Below are positions 39,914 through 51,535 of a DNA stretch of 64,000 nt, piece by piece (within the stretch, counting starts at the first letter, position 1; every line of letters starts with the position of its first letter). This stretch comes from Anseranas semipalmata (taxonomy: Eukaryota; Chordata; Aves; Anseriformes; Anseranatidae). The DNA lies in NCBI GenBank assembly GCA_013399115.1, contig VXAA01001109.1:366397-430396 (forward strand). The letters are read 5' to 3'. The notes beneath the pieces were generated by a model. That model was not told the DNA's origin and searched no databases. It saw only the letters and a program-made list of their open reading frames with translations. The position numbers were made by a program, and so were the translations under genes.

Positions 39914-39985
39914 TGATCATAGACTCATAGGTTGAAAAAGACCTTCAAGATCGAGTCCAACCATCAACCTGAGTCCTGTTCTTCC
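39914..39985 (-). repeat. CR1 LINE 3'-end fragment
   Basis: The stretch catagactcataggttgaaa, then aagaccttcaagatcgagtc and caaccatcaacc, matches the widely known avian CR1 3' end read in reverse complement (catagaatcat..ggttggaaaagacctttaagatc..gagtccaacc). The element therefore points left and is heavily 5'-truncated. It is the clearest taxonomic marker in the window and the only recognisable recent repeat. Confidence 0.8.
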
Positions 39986-40870
39986 CTGACAACAGGACTT
40001 TGTTTACTGATTTTGATGTAGTTCCAGATTAGCATTGGGAAACTGAACTGTATTGTTGCTTAACTGTTGCTTGCTGGAAAGGCCAGAGATGAGAAACTTA
40101 CTGCTATATGTAGCCGTTGTGCAACTTCCTTTGATCCCATGAAGTTAAATTCAGAACCAGCTGTGTAAGCTGGTGCATTTTTTTTACTCTTCAATATGGA
40201 AATTGCACATCTTTCACTTCCACAAAGTTCTTGGTGACTTTTTTTCCCCCAGCTTCTGTCCCTGTCCTTGTTAGAATGACAATCGGTATGTTACGGGGTG
40301 TCAGCTACACATCAACTAGCAGATGTGAATTTGCAGGAGTTAAGATAAACAGAAGAATTTCTTCTGGAGTGCAGGTCAGTGTCACTTAAATGTTGATCAA
40401 GGTACTTGCTGAGTGTGAGCAGCAGCTCTGTTATATCCCTTCTGGCTTGTCACCTTCACCCTTGATCATCTCAGGTGTCACTCACTGTAGGTTTGCGTGG
40501 ACCCTTTTCTAGCAAATGGAAGTTCAGTTCTGTGTTTTTTGTCATGTGTCCTCCCAAAAGGAGCGGTAGCTCTGATTTCATGAGATGTGACAATGCCTAA
40601 CTGCTGAAGGACAGTGCTCCAGATATTACTGTTACAGCCCCCTCAGCAGCCATCTGTTATTGGTAAGTTTGGAGCATTATTAAGCCAGGCTGGGCCGCAG
40701 TGGTTTAACATGGAGGGAAAAAAAAATATATATGCGTCTTTATCTAGTCTTAGGCCACATTTTTCCTTTGTTTTGGAGTCTGTGGAGTAGTTATTTGTTT
40801 CAGGGGAGAGCAGGTGTTTTATCTTGTTTCTTTAACTTCTTTGCAGAAGCACTGATAATCCAAAGCTTTT

Positions 40871-40926
40871 AGTAAGACTTTGCCAGAGCTCAGGGCTGGC
40901 AGTAAGGCCTGCCAGAGTTCAGGGCT
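40871..40926. repeat. 30-bp imperfect tandem duplication
   Basis: agtaagactttgccagagct then cagggct (40871) is followed by the similar agtaaggcctgccagagttc then agggct (40901). It is a two-copy tandem duplication with a few differences, so not very recent. Confidence 0.6.
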
Positions 40927-41850
40927 TTGCAAGATCGGACCGTGATCCATCTTATTTGTTGGAGACTGTGGCTTCCTGTTTCTGCAGGAGTTGAGAACTG
41001 TGTGTTAACATAATCGGGTTCTAACTTAATAACCCCTCCAGGCTGTGCAAGCTGTAAGCTGATACCATGAGAAGTAGGATATCTGCTCTGAATAGGGGAG
41101 GAATACTTTATTCTATTGAATTTGCACAGAAGGAGGGAAAAAAAAGAAGCTTAGCATCTGAGACCAAAAGTTTCTTAGAACTCTGCTACAATCCATTTAA
41201 CAAATGGTTTCTCCTCTATCTTCACCCTGGTTGCTCTTATTATGCCTGTTATCTGATGGTTATTTAATCTATATTTTGTAATTACTTCCCTTCTGTCTTC
41301 CACTTCAACATACATTCATTTTCTTGTTGCACTAATGCAGTGACCTACATTATCCAAGCCGTAAAGTCAATTATGCTGCCTGTGATTTTTCAAGTGGCGT
41401 TTAGCAAATGAGTTTGTGTATTATCTACCTGTTACCTGGTTCAAGTCGGGGGCCAGTTTTTCCCAGGCACTTCTTAAAAGCTTCTCTGGAAATGCAGTTC
41501 TTCCAGATTTGGATACCAATTGCACTGCTACAGTGCTGAGAAGTAATACAGCATGTCTTGCCCACACATGGACAATAATGAACATACATTATACTTTGGA
41601 AATGAAGCATTGCATTGGTTGCCTACTTCTCACTGAAGTGGGAATACATTGTTCCAACATACTGTATCATGTTCTGTGCAGGTCTCGCTGTACTTTTGAG
41701 TGTAGATTTTGCATCTCTGATATTAAATATTGGGCTTTAACTTAAAGCTGTGTTTGTACTATCTGATAGGTAAGAGGTATCGTTGTTACCAAATGGATTA
41801 CAAAATCATCTGTACCCAACAGACAAATGGTTCCCAAGGGGCGGGTGGGT

Positions 41851-41907
41851 NNNNNNNNNNNNNNNNNNNNNNNNNNNNNNNNNNNNNNNNNNNNNNNNNN
41901 NNNNNNN
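41851..41907. other. Assembly gap
   Basis: A run of 57 N follows the G-rich edge ggggcgggtgggt. The true length and content are unknown. G-rich sequence often causes such dropouts. Confidence 0.98.
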
Positions 41908-43314
41908 AATCAAGCCTCTCTCATTAATACTCGAAGCTTCTCTGCATACAGATCGTCACCCTTCATGCCTTTCCCCGGCTTCCTGTTACAACATTGAGAT
42001 GTGAGCACATTACAGATGAAGTTAAGAGCCCATGCTAATAAGCTCTCTAGACCCATGCTAATTTTGTAGTAGAAGAAAAGGATGTATCAGAGGGAATTTA
42101 TTAGATAGAGGTGCAATCATTCTAAAAACTCCTGGCTCTTCCTTAGTATGAAGGCTGATTGCTTCATTACTTGACATCACAAGACAGCCTATAGCCGCAG
42201 TCGTGTAGCATCACTTTTAAAAAGACTCTCCAGACCTTTGACACTTCCACACGAACACGTCTTGATGGAGATAGCTGGGGAGTGTGCATACCTGTCATAT
42301 GTGCACTCGGACATGCACAGCTATGCATGTGTTCTTACAGGGCCACGCTTTCACAGCAGAGACATGCAAAGATAGGAATTTAAACGTCCTCTACATTAAA
42401 ATGAATAAGCATCAGATGTTGGTGTAAGCTTATCGATTTTCATATTCAAGACTTGCATTGTACTTCAAGCATTTGCTGACAGTTGGCGTACACGTGTGCA
42501 TCTGTGGATGTCCGTTAAGCATGTGTGTACATACATGCTTTTGAGCAGATGAACACAGGCAGAAGGCTAACATACTGTCACATTGCCTGGAGTTATCTGA
42601 ACAAAACCGGCGTTTAATGATAACTTCCGAGGTTCGTTGTGGGAGGGTGGGCAAAGATTGTTTATTGCTGCAGTATGATACTGGTGTCTTGTCTCCTTGG
42701 TTGATGACACTTGGATAGCCATGGAATGAACCTCCTTCAGGAAACAGGATTGTCTGCACCTGTAGTCACTCTTCATTAGACTATACTGTGACACTTTCAA
42801 CTTCTTCCCTATGGTTGCTGTATTTGCTATGACACCTTTACCATCAGCTATATACACATCCAGTTTATTCTGCCTCTCAACATTAGCTTCAGGCTGTAGA
42901 AGTTGTAGTGCTCGGGATGGTGCTTATGAGGCATCCTTTCTATAGTTAAATGTGTAAAATTTCTTGGGAGAATTTGTCCTTTTCCCATTGTTTTTTTCTT
43001 TTATCTTTTATCTTATGTGCTTTCTGTACATGGCCTATATAAAAAAACAAACTCAAAGGAATGGTTCCCTGCAAGCAGTATTTCTGTGCTGCCGACAGGT
43101 CCTCGGAGTGAAGTGTTACTGTTTTGAATGAGGGAAATGTGTGGCAGTTTTTCTAAGGCATTTAGGTATGGAGCTAGTTGTCAGTGTACCACTATTTTCT
43201 ATCAGTACCGTATTTGAGTACAGCCTAAGTACCAACTGATTTAGCTTCCTTTTTTTCCCCCCTTTAGAATTCCTTCTGTTAAAAGCAGCTGTTAGTTCTT
43301 CATTTAAGATAGAG

Positions 43315-43425
43315 AATTAAGGCAGAGAAAAATGAAATTACTTGCCTGAGGTCAGTAGCAGAACTAGGAACAGAGTGGGGATCTTGCAAATCAAAGCTCA
43401 GTGCTTTAATCGCAAGCTCAGATTT
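43315..43425 (-). repeat. Ancient MIR/L3-like remnant
   Basis: The order ttaaggcagag / gaaattacttgcctgaggtc / agtagcagaactaggaacag / gtggggatcttgcaaatcaa matches the reverse complement of the MIR/L3 core (ttaagtgacttgcccaaggtcacacagctagtaag..agagctgggattcgaacc). The match extends over about 100 bp, making this one of the better-preserved old elements here. Confidence 0.6.
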
Positions 43426-43439
43426 AAAGGCTAATGTTT

Positions 43440-43461
43440 GAGGGTTTGGGGGGGAGGGGGT
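43440..43461 (+). other. G-rich tract, possible G-quadruplex
   Basis: The runs gggtttgggggggaggggg give at least four G3+ runs with short loops. A similar tract lies at 43754-43769 (gtggggagggagggggg). Both are predicted quadruplex formers on the plus strand. Confidence 0.4.
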
Positions 43462-43753
43462 TACATATTTGAGGTTTTTAAGGGAGCATTCCCCATGGTG
43501 GGTTATAAGCTAGTTTGAATCTGTTGTTTTGATACCTGGCTTTCTGATTATAACAGCTTCTAGAGTGGTTTGAAAGCATGATTATTCTAAGAAGTTGCAA
43601 ATGAATTTAAGAATAGCTAGAAGGTCCCCATGAAATCACGAATATAGCTGGAGAGTAAAATTAAGTACATCTTAGCATCATTTTTGAGCTTGTTCTCCCT
43701 TGTAACCCCATCAGTGTATGAACATGTGCTTGGGGCTGGCTAGCTGTAGACAG

Positions 43754-43769
43754 TGGGGAGGGAGGGGGG
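43754..43769 (+). other. G-rich tract, possible G-quadruplex
   Basis: gtggggagggagggggg contains closely spaced G runs. It is listed separately from the tract 300 bp upstream; no function is shown. Confidence 0.4.
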
Positions 43770-44027
43770 TAATAACTCTGCTGTAAATGTGTTTTATCAC
43801 TGGATTTCCACAGATTGGTTTGGATGATGGTAAATGTCTGAGTTCTAATATATGCTCATTGGGAGGTGTTTAGCAATCAGTATCCTCTGTGCTGTAAACC
43901 CAGCTGGGAAGATAGACCTGTGCGGGAGTTAATGCTACAGAAAAAAGGTCTTTATTTCAAGAACCTTAAGAGCAAATTTGATTTCCACCAGCCTAGTGTT
44001 TATAGACTGGTATTCTCTCCTCTACAG

Positions 44028-44112
44028 GAAGCCAATCTGAGCTTTCACAGGGCTCCTGCTGGAAAAAATCAAATAGCAAATTCATGCAAGGTTTGTAGTA
44101 GCATAAGGGCAG
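44028..44112 (+). other. Candidate 85-nt exon with strong splice sites
   Basis: The acceptor (tattctctcctctacag) and donor (ggGCAG|GTAAGG) are both near consensus. One frame is open throughout (includes SFHRAPAGKNQIANS); the other two contain stops. I recognise no family. It could be a coding, lncRNA or cryptic exon on the rightward transcript. Confidence 0.25.
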
Positions 44113-45266
44113 GTAAGGATGTAACTGGTTGTGTTAGTGGGAGGTGAGGGAAATGAGAGATGTGGGAGAATGGCTCAGTAGGGGAGGAGGAAGAAGTTGC
44201 TGTTGGCCTCATTGCACTTTGAATAGCTCATGGAAAATGCTGCAGTCTGCTCTGAGTCACCTTACCTAAACCAGGTTCCCTTTGGAGAGTACGCTTTTTG
44301 TCCACGGGGACAAAAGGGAAGGTAATGGAAAGACAGTACCCCAGAGTGTTTGAAGAAGTTCTATTCCTCAAATCATAATTTCAATGTTCCCCGAACCAGA
44401 GAAAATCTAATTGTACCCAAAGGGAAAGTGTTTATCAAAATAGTTTCATGCATGTATTTTTTTTATTGACTAGAGAATGGGCAAGAGCAGACTGTCAGTG
44501 AAAAATACATAGGCTTTGTCTTTCAGTGGTGAGGTTGACAGTGTGCCCTAAAGTCTGGGTCCTCATGAGCACTCCCTGGCCACACTTGGGCTGCAGAACT
44601 GGTCTGTGCAATGTGCCTTGTATTCCTTCTCTCCTTGCACATTTGTCAGTTTGCTGCCAAGGGAAACCAGGACGTGCAGAAGGATGACAGGCAGCCAAGC
44701 CTTATCTCAGCAGTGGCAGCCAGGTTGCTTTCGGAGTGTTCTGGAAAAGCAGGATGTATGTCCGTTACCCCTGCTGTAGATGGAGCATATATTCCCACCC
44801 CTTCATGGATTCCCAGTAAGGCAAGCCGTTGTTGTTGTTATCTAGAACAAAATCCTATGCCCTTTAAAAGATGCATGGACTTTTCTTATAACAGAACCTG
44901 CGTGTGGCCAGAGGCATGTGTTCAATTATGAATCATTTTGCAAATGCCGCAAGCTGATTTTGGAATACTAGTTAAATGGAAGTTTTCAAAGAAAACCTGA
45001 GGGAAGCATACTTATCACAAGATATTCACTACATTAAACTAAGCCTCTTTCTTTTTACATAAGATTAATTTTTGGGGGGGGATGCCCGCTGGCCCAATAG
45101 AATAATTAATTCCTCAGAATGATTGTGTAAAAGGAGGAGAAAAATAGGTATGTTGCACCAGAAAAAGGTACGTGCTTATGGCAGAGGAGTTGTATGTTAC
45201 AGAAAATGGCCTTTTGACAACACATTTTTGTGAAGAGTGACGGTTATGACTGCATGTCTTTTTGTG

Positions 45267-45286
45267 TTTTTTTTTTTTTTTTTTTT
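45267..45286. repeat. Poly-T tract
   Basis: A run of 20 T. It could be the reversed tail of an old retroposon, but no body is recognised next to it. Confidence 0.8.
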
Positions 45287-46304
45287 AAACTCTGAAACTG
45301 AAGCCTTTGAGAAAAATTAACCTAAACCTGCTTATTGGGTAAAATACATTCAAAGGAAAAAATAATAGTACTTTAGTGCTGGGGGAGGGTGGAAGGGTGA
45401 ATGGATTGCTGTTCCTCTTCTAGTTACTGAATAAATAAATCATGAGTACTAAGATTTCCTCAGAACTACCTTCCCTTACTAGTATGTCTCATCTAAGCTC
45501 TTTGGCTTGGTTCAAAGTTATTTGCCTGCAGTGGCTGAGCACTAGGTGTTTTCACTGTACTCTTGCTGGATAGGCATGTATTTATATTTCCATTCTTGCT
45601 GGTAGCACTAATATTGCAATAGTTCTTAGTAGCTGATGTGTAGCAAGTGCTACACAGTGTGCCAGATGTGGGACGGAGGCCCAGGAAGATTAAATACAGT
45701 GCATCTTTTTATACTGTTACTTGCAAAATGTAAACTTTTACCCATCTGTCCTGGGATAACTACAAGACCACATCCTTTATGTAATCTTGTATTCATTCTA
45801 CATGTCATTGTTGCATTACACATTTTGCCAGAGAAATAGATGACAGTTACGCTGGCCATCTACCATCCACCCAGAGTCTCGTGTTCCCTGTTCTGTCAGG
45901 TGTTGATCTTAATCAACATGAAAAGCAGCATCCTCACCTGCCACTTGTGGTACTGAAAGGTTTGTAGCTCTTGCTTTGTGGAAGTTAGTTCTGCCAAAAA
46001 GCTGAAAAGAAAGCTCATGGTATTCTGATGTGTTGTTTGTTTGCTCAGAAACTTAACCAGAATTCTTTGGCCAGACCAGAAATGTTGCTTTCAGCAAGGT
46101 GGTCTTTGGAAGGAGTAATGAGCAAGTAAGATCTAGGAATAAGCTGTTATGAGACATTAAATCTTCTTCCTAACTGCTTTTTCAGCACACACACAAAAAA
46201 AAGCTAACAAGGAATTTCCAAAATTGGTATTAATACTACCATGAGGCATTCCGGAGGTAAAGGTTGGCTCCTCTAAGGCATCATCTCTCCTTTTCTGTAA
46301 GCAG

Positions 46305-46337
46305 CCACTCTCCTACAAATTCTCATGAGCCTGGAAG
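46305..46337 (+). other. Candidate 33-nt microexon with strong splice sites
   Basis: The acceptor (ctccttttctgtaagcag) and donor (GGAAG|GTAAGT) are both excellent. The 33-nt length keeps frame. Two of three frames are open, one reading TLLQILMSLE. No upstream partner can be fixed. It is too short to identify a protein. Confidence 0.22.
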
Positions 46338-46639
46338 GTAAGTAAAGTTGATATAAAGTGATAGATGTAGCTCTTAATTGACGTAACATTCTGTAGTACC
46401 CCATGGACCTTGGCACTGGATGGGGAAAGAATTTCAGGATGCTAAGGGGGTTTTATTCTTGTATAGGCTGTAATCAAACAGCCTTACTTGTGATTATTGA
46501 GATTCTACTTGGCAAGAATCAGTGTGTTTATTACAAAAGCTGCAATTCTGTTACCATTCCAAATCAATACAGTTCAGGGCTTGTTTTTTGGTAATAATAA
46601 AAAAAGAATAATTATGTGGGCCTTTTTTAAAATAAAACT

Positions 46640-46970
46640 TCTACTACAAAAGCTAAATGAGATAAATAACCCCTGACAGAGCAAGAAGGCGACCTCACTA
46701 AATTGAATCCAGCGAATTTTAACATTCACAGTGCTAGAGGCAATTTTAGACAGTGTAAACGTAGTGGAAAAACATATTCCTGAAGCTGACTTACAGAACT
46801 CTGTATTTGGGCCCTTAATGATGATAAATCAATGATCTAGAAAATAAAATCCCTTTCCTATTAACCAGATGGGCACACAAATTCTTCTCAGACTGAGATG
46901 TAAGCACCCAAAATTTTCAATTAGTTTTACATCCCACTACCTTATAATTATAAGTAATTAGATTGGAACA
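46640..46970. promoter_or_regulatory. AT-rich island, possible conserved non-coding element
   Basis: The stretch includes gcccttaatgatgataaatc, tttcaattagttttac and cttataattataagtaatta. The last part contains the perfect palindrome cttataattataag (46941-46954). It is unique and non-coding; a role as an enhancer is inference. Confidence 0.25.
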
Positions 46971-48038
46971 TAGTGCATACACATATATATAAACTGTCTT
47001 TTGCTTTCTCTCTCTATAAAATGTCTGTCTCCCGATTGATACAATTCCTTTAATTCAGTTGAAAGATTCTCTGCTAACATCATAAGAGATGCACTGAAGC
47101 AGAACTCTGAAATTGAATTACAGCCTTTGTATAGAGTCAAAGGAGAGTTGTAATTATGAGGTCCTGCCTCTGCTGTTTCTTCCCTCTGAGCTCAACTTTC
47201 CAAAGCTTTTTTGTGCCCTAATGATGCTGCTTATCTCCAGTACCATGGAGTGCAAGTGTCCTGTTAGCTGCCTGGTGTGCTCTGCCTTCATCTGCTCATG
47301 TGGTTGCAGGCAATAACTTCTGAATGGCTGTGCCAAAACAAGAGCAGAAAAGGTGGGCAGGGAGCTTGGGCCTGAGTGGAAATCTTCCTGCCTGGCTTCA
47401 CTGCTATACAGTCAATGAGTTTAAGGTAGTCTGAACTTCATGCAAGTTCTGGAAAAACTAGCATCATCTACTTGGCTGTTCTTTGGTAGACTGAGATTTT
47501 GCAGATTTCCGAGGTATCATCCCAGCACCACCAGCAAAGGCACTTTACTATGCTGAAATCACAGATATAAATCTCTACGAAAACCTGAGAATTTGGCAAG
47601 TTGGTCTTGTTTTACATGGCATCTCGTGGTATTTTACCTTGAGTGCAGTGGTTATTCCCGGTGTTTCACTACTGCTGTGTTTAATGCAGCGTGCAGGATG
47701 CTTGCCTATTGAAAATACTGGTTCTAGGAAACCTGTGTGCACAGAACCGGACAACAGAGAACAAGCAGAGGAGGCACAGCTCCTGAAATTGTGGTTCCAG
47801 TAAGGCAGAAGTGTTGGGGTCTCTGTTTAAACTTTAAGGGGAAATGGAAACTTGGGGTGATTGGGAAAAATGTCAAAATTCTCCTGAAATTGGAGGGACA
47901 GCACTGTCTCGGAGGTTCTTCTCTCTTCAGTTTTGTAGCGTGTTTAAGCTTCCACATATTTGACAGGGTAAATGATTAAAATAGGGTATAAGGTCACTTT
48001 CTATAATACAATGACTGTCATAATGTAAGTTTCCTGTG

Positions 48039-48059
48039 TGTAATGACAGTGTCATTACA
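48039..48059. other. 21-bp perfect palindrome with TGACA half-sites
   Basis: tgtaatgaca (48039-48048) and tgtcattaca (48050-48059) are exact reverse complements around a single central g. The inner TGACAGTGTCA resembles, with one base less spacing, the TGACAGCTGTCA dimer site of MEIS/TGIF TALE homeodomain proteins. A second, smaller palindrome, atgactgtcat, lies at 48011-48021. Confidence 0.5.
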
Positions 48060-48282
48060 TTCCAGTTTTGTTTGCAAATATGTAAATAATGCTTATTCCT
48101 ATGACTGGAAGGTTAACTTCATGACAACATAACAACCTTGGATATTACTCTTAATGAAGTGCTATTAAACTCCAGATATCTAACTACATCATATTTATGT
48201 TGTAATTATTGCTCCTTGCTTGGTGCATTTCCAGTTAGATAAATTAGTGATAATCTCAAAAAGGCTAAAACAAATGCCTTGT

Positions 48283-48326
48283 GTAATTGTACTGTAATTG
48301 TTGGGTAATTATAGAGTAATTATATG
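48283..48326. repeat. Four GTAATT boxes with exact 11-bp period
   Basis: GTAATT starts at 48283, 48294, 48305 and 48316, each exactly 11 bp apart, with variable bases between. This is either a degenerate 11-bp minisatellite or a set of homeodomain cores on one face of the DNA helix. Confidence 0.6.
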
Positions 48327-48599
48327 ATTATAAAATGTGGTCTAATATAACTTTTCTCTTGTTTTGGCCTTTTTTTGCACTGCCACCCAAGGTTCCTAAG
48401 TAGACTTCATGACCATACTGTGTACCTTGAAGGCAGAGGGCCTTTGAATACCAGAAGTGTCGAATCGTGGCTTCCTGTGTACTATTCATCGTGGTTAACA
48501 GACCTCAGCACCCAGGAAATTGTAGATCTGATGAAAGCCTTTTTGAGCCTGCAGCTTTGACTTCCTTTCTAACAAATACTGTAATCTTCCTTCTTGCAG

Positions 48600-48828
48600 G
48601 ACACTTGCTCCATGTCTTTGCTTTCATTTACCTGTTCACAAGATTTCTGTGGGTGTTTTTTTCTTTGTCTCCTGTTCCTGTGTCACACTTGACCAACTTG
48701 GCCCAAATCTTTTTGGAGACTCAGACACAGATGAAGACTTAAAACCACAGCAAAAGCTGAAGGGTTGTTTTCATGGGAAACAAGGCTAAAAATCTGTGTT
48801 ATCAATAAAGCTGTAGGCAGAACAGTCC
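48600..48828 (+). other. Candidate 3'-terminal exon with polyA signal
   Basis: A very good acceptor (gtaatcttccttcttgcag) is followed by about 200 bp with no obvious donor and an AATAAA at 48804-48809. Open frames end within the segment. This would fit the last exon of a lncRNA or an alternative transcript. The cleavage point is assumed about 20 bp after the signal. Confidence 0.15.
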
Positions 48829-50953
48829 ACTTACACTGACATTATTACCATTTCTGAAACTATAATTTCATGCGACTTAAAAATATTCTAGTCTGACTCT
48901 GTACCAATTAGGATAATGGGATTACTAAGCAAGTCAAAATGCTTGTTCTAGTTCGTGTGCTCACAGAGGCATGCTCACAGGTACACACTTTCCCTTTCTT
49001 TCAACTGGTATCTGTAGCTACTTGACAGAATTTCAGTATGAAATACTCTGTCTCCCCCAGTTATTGAAATAACTGAGGATAAGTCCCCTGAAACCTTCAC
49101 AATACCTTTTTAAACAGCCCTTCTCTTTTCTGTTCAGTGACGAACAAATGTTCCCTTTCATGTGCTCTGCAGTGTTCAAAAACCTGTTGGAGAACCTTTT
49201 TGTGTGTCTTGCAGACTATAACGTTGGGTAACATTTTGCTCCAGCATCCTTATTCCCTCTGCTGTGAATATGGAAGGAGCTCCATGTGCCTCCCAGATAC
49301 CTTAACTAAATGACAGACTTCCCTGTATTCTGAAAGTCTGCCAATGTTAGGCATGGGGACTGGTCTGGGCTAGTGTGCAAGATAGGGTCCAAACAACATT
49401 GGAATGGCTAAATCTCTGAGATGGTCCTGTAAATGTTACTGTGGCTGTAATCATGTAGATAAACCTGCAGCATGTTTGTGCTCTAATTGAGTGCATTGTC
49501 TGGCTAATCATGAGAACTTGCTGGCGGAATTGTTTTTTTCCCAAGCCTAGACTGGAATAGCTGTCAGTCCAAGCTTTGATGTTCTAATTCTGTTCATGCA
49601 GAATCCTGGCGAAAGAAATACTATTTCAGAAGCAGCCAGGCATGAAAAGCAAAAGGTTCTTATCTGAGCAAATAGAAGAGACCTAACACATAAAGCTGAT
49701 ACTTCAGGGTGTTAACTTATGGTGCTGTACACAGAAACGTGCCCCAAATCTCTATTCCCCAATATGTTTTCACATATGTTTGTAACTTGCATGACATTTT
49801 TGAAAATGCCTTGCACACTGCTTGGTTTCCTCAGTTTTTTTACTACCCTCTGAAAGGCAAGTATTGGGACATTTCTTCTGTTCACCAAGCTCTGTTTGGC
49901 ATGGGTGAGATGGGAAACTTGCTGCTTGGGTTACAGGAACTCTGGCTGCTCTGTCACAGTAGGATAGCATAGGCTGCTTGAGTTTGCAAACCTGGTTGCC
50001 ATAGCTGAGGGGCTCACTTCTTCCCTTCCTTCCCTGCTGCTGGAAAACCTTTGTGCAGGAGCCTTACTGTCTTTAACAGCAGATGAAAACTTTATTATGC
50101 CAACTTCTGTACCTCTTTATTATTTTTTACTGTTCAAATGATGCAAAAGGCTTGACTACTAGGAAGCACTTCTGGAATCTTTTCTTTCCTTTGCACATTT
50201 TTGTTGGGTAAAATTGTCTGGGGCCTCATTCTTGTGCTTTTTTTATCATCAGCTGCACTTGGGATTGATAAGAGCAAAATAATCCTGTTCTGTATGGACT
50301 GAGCCATAGTTCTCTTACCGCCTTCTCTGACTGGAGTGAATCCAGAGCAGAAATATTTCCCTTAAAGCCTTATTAATTTACTTACCCTCCATATGTTTGC
50401 AGACAAATTAATAAATCATGTCATTCTGATGAGTAGCTGACTGCAACTGTTCAAAGAAAAAATCTTTCTACTGGGAGGTCTAAGACAAAATACAATACCA
50501 TGTGTTCGAAGTTTAACTTGTCACTTTCTAGTGACACACTTCAGCTTTCTTTCTTGATGTCATGTTCCTTTTTCCATGCAGAAACCAGTCAAGGAGTTGA
50601 GATGCTTGGTACAAGAGGTCAAGTAGTCCACTTACACAGCAGGAAAATACATATAGATGTGTATGTATTTGCATGAAGTAACACTGCATGCATTTACCAA
50701 GGAACGAGGTCATGCAGACTTTCATACTACTGCATAGATGCACATGCATGCTTCACACAACACAGATTTTATCTTGTATCTTCTGATAATTTGAATGGAT
50801 TTTTTTGTCATGTTGATTTTCTATTCATTGCTGTTTGGGCTCATTCAGGAGATAATGTGCTGACCTGGGTGCCTAGTCAACTGGGGTAAAATACCAAGTC
50901 ACAGAGACAGCGTGACTAAGACTGAATTCAAAATGTATGTTCTTTTTTTATAG

Positions 50954-51034
50954 GTGCTCTAAGTTCCAGGAACTTGGAAACATTTGCTCAAGCACATAGC
51001 AGAAACACCTATCTTAATTGCAAGTTTTCAGCAC
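50954..51034 (+). other. Weak candidate exon, 81 nt
   Basis: The acceptor (tatgttctttttttatag) is strong and the donor (CAC|GTAAGC) moderate. One frame is open (includes NLETFAQAHSRNTYLN), with length a multiple of three. No homology is recognised. It may be cryptic. Confidence 0.15.
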
Positions 51035-51404
51035 GTAAGCATTTGTAATCAGATTCAGGTACTCATTTTTGAAGCCAACACATTTTTGTGGTTAAGAGGG
51101 TTTATTAGGCTGCACTAAGTTGCACTCCCAAACCAGTGATCTTGACTCTTTGAGAAGAAACCATTTTAATGATTAATCCTGAATTTCTGCTCCTGGAGCT
51201 TTTATGAAATGAGAAAAAAGCAGAAGCTTCGAAGCTAATTTCAGCCAAAGCAAGAAAACTTCCACTCCATCTGCAATTCCAAACCTGCCCTCTGAAGTAG
51301 CAATTAGAGATATTTTTACAATAAAATTTCCCCATCATGTGGGTGTCCAGATGGATGGGCAGGCTTTTTCTCCTCATGCTCAATGTAAATTAGAGCAGGG
51401 AACT

Positions 51405-51535
51405 GGTTAGGCAAGGCTCTGGGGTTTAATTTCTGACTTTAACACTTATTCCCTGTGTGACCTATGAGTAACAGTTTATTTTAGCTTATGCTTTGTTTGT
51501 AAAGTTGAGATTATACTTTCCCTCGGGGAGAATGG
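51405..51535 (+). repeat. Ancient MIR/L3-like remnant
   Basis: The order ctctggggtttaatttctga / cttattccctgtgtgaccta / gtttgtaaagttgagattat matches the MIR/L3 core 'ctggggttcgaatcc..cttactagctgtgtgacctt..catctgtaaaatggggataat' in forward orientation. The 'tgtgtgacct' block is exact. The match is good over about 120 bp. Confidence 0.6.

Larger units (their letters stand above)
31480..41850. other. Non-coding interval right of the CpG island
   Basis: No recognised gene is present. The sequence is intron-like, with T commonly exceeding A on the given strand. It holds one candidate start-containing exon (33023-33050), two AT-rich islands, short tandem duplications and the CR1 fragment. Open frames are all short (under about 100 codons) and lack family signatures. 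Confidence 0.55.
41908..47980. other. Non-coding interval
   Basis: No recognised gene is present. It holds an old inverted MIR/L3-like remnant, two G-rich tracts, a poly-T tract, two candidate short exons with strong splice signals and an AT-rich island near 46.6-47.0 kb. The remaining open frames are short and featureless. Confidence 0.55.
47980..48360. promoter_or_regulatory. Homeodomain/TALE motif cluster, best enhancer candidate
   Basis: This AT-rich block holds two TGAC/GTCA palindromes (48011-48021 and 48039-48059), ttgcaaatatgtaaataatg, gtaattattgctcc, gttagataaattagtgataa and a phased array of GTAATT boxes (48283-48321). The density of TAATT and TGACA half-sites is the highest I noticed in the window. 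It has no ORF. It may be a developmental enhancer inside an intron, but that is inference from motif content. Confidence 0.35.
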
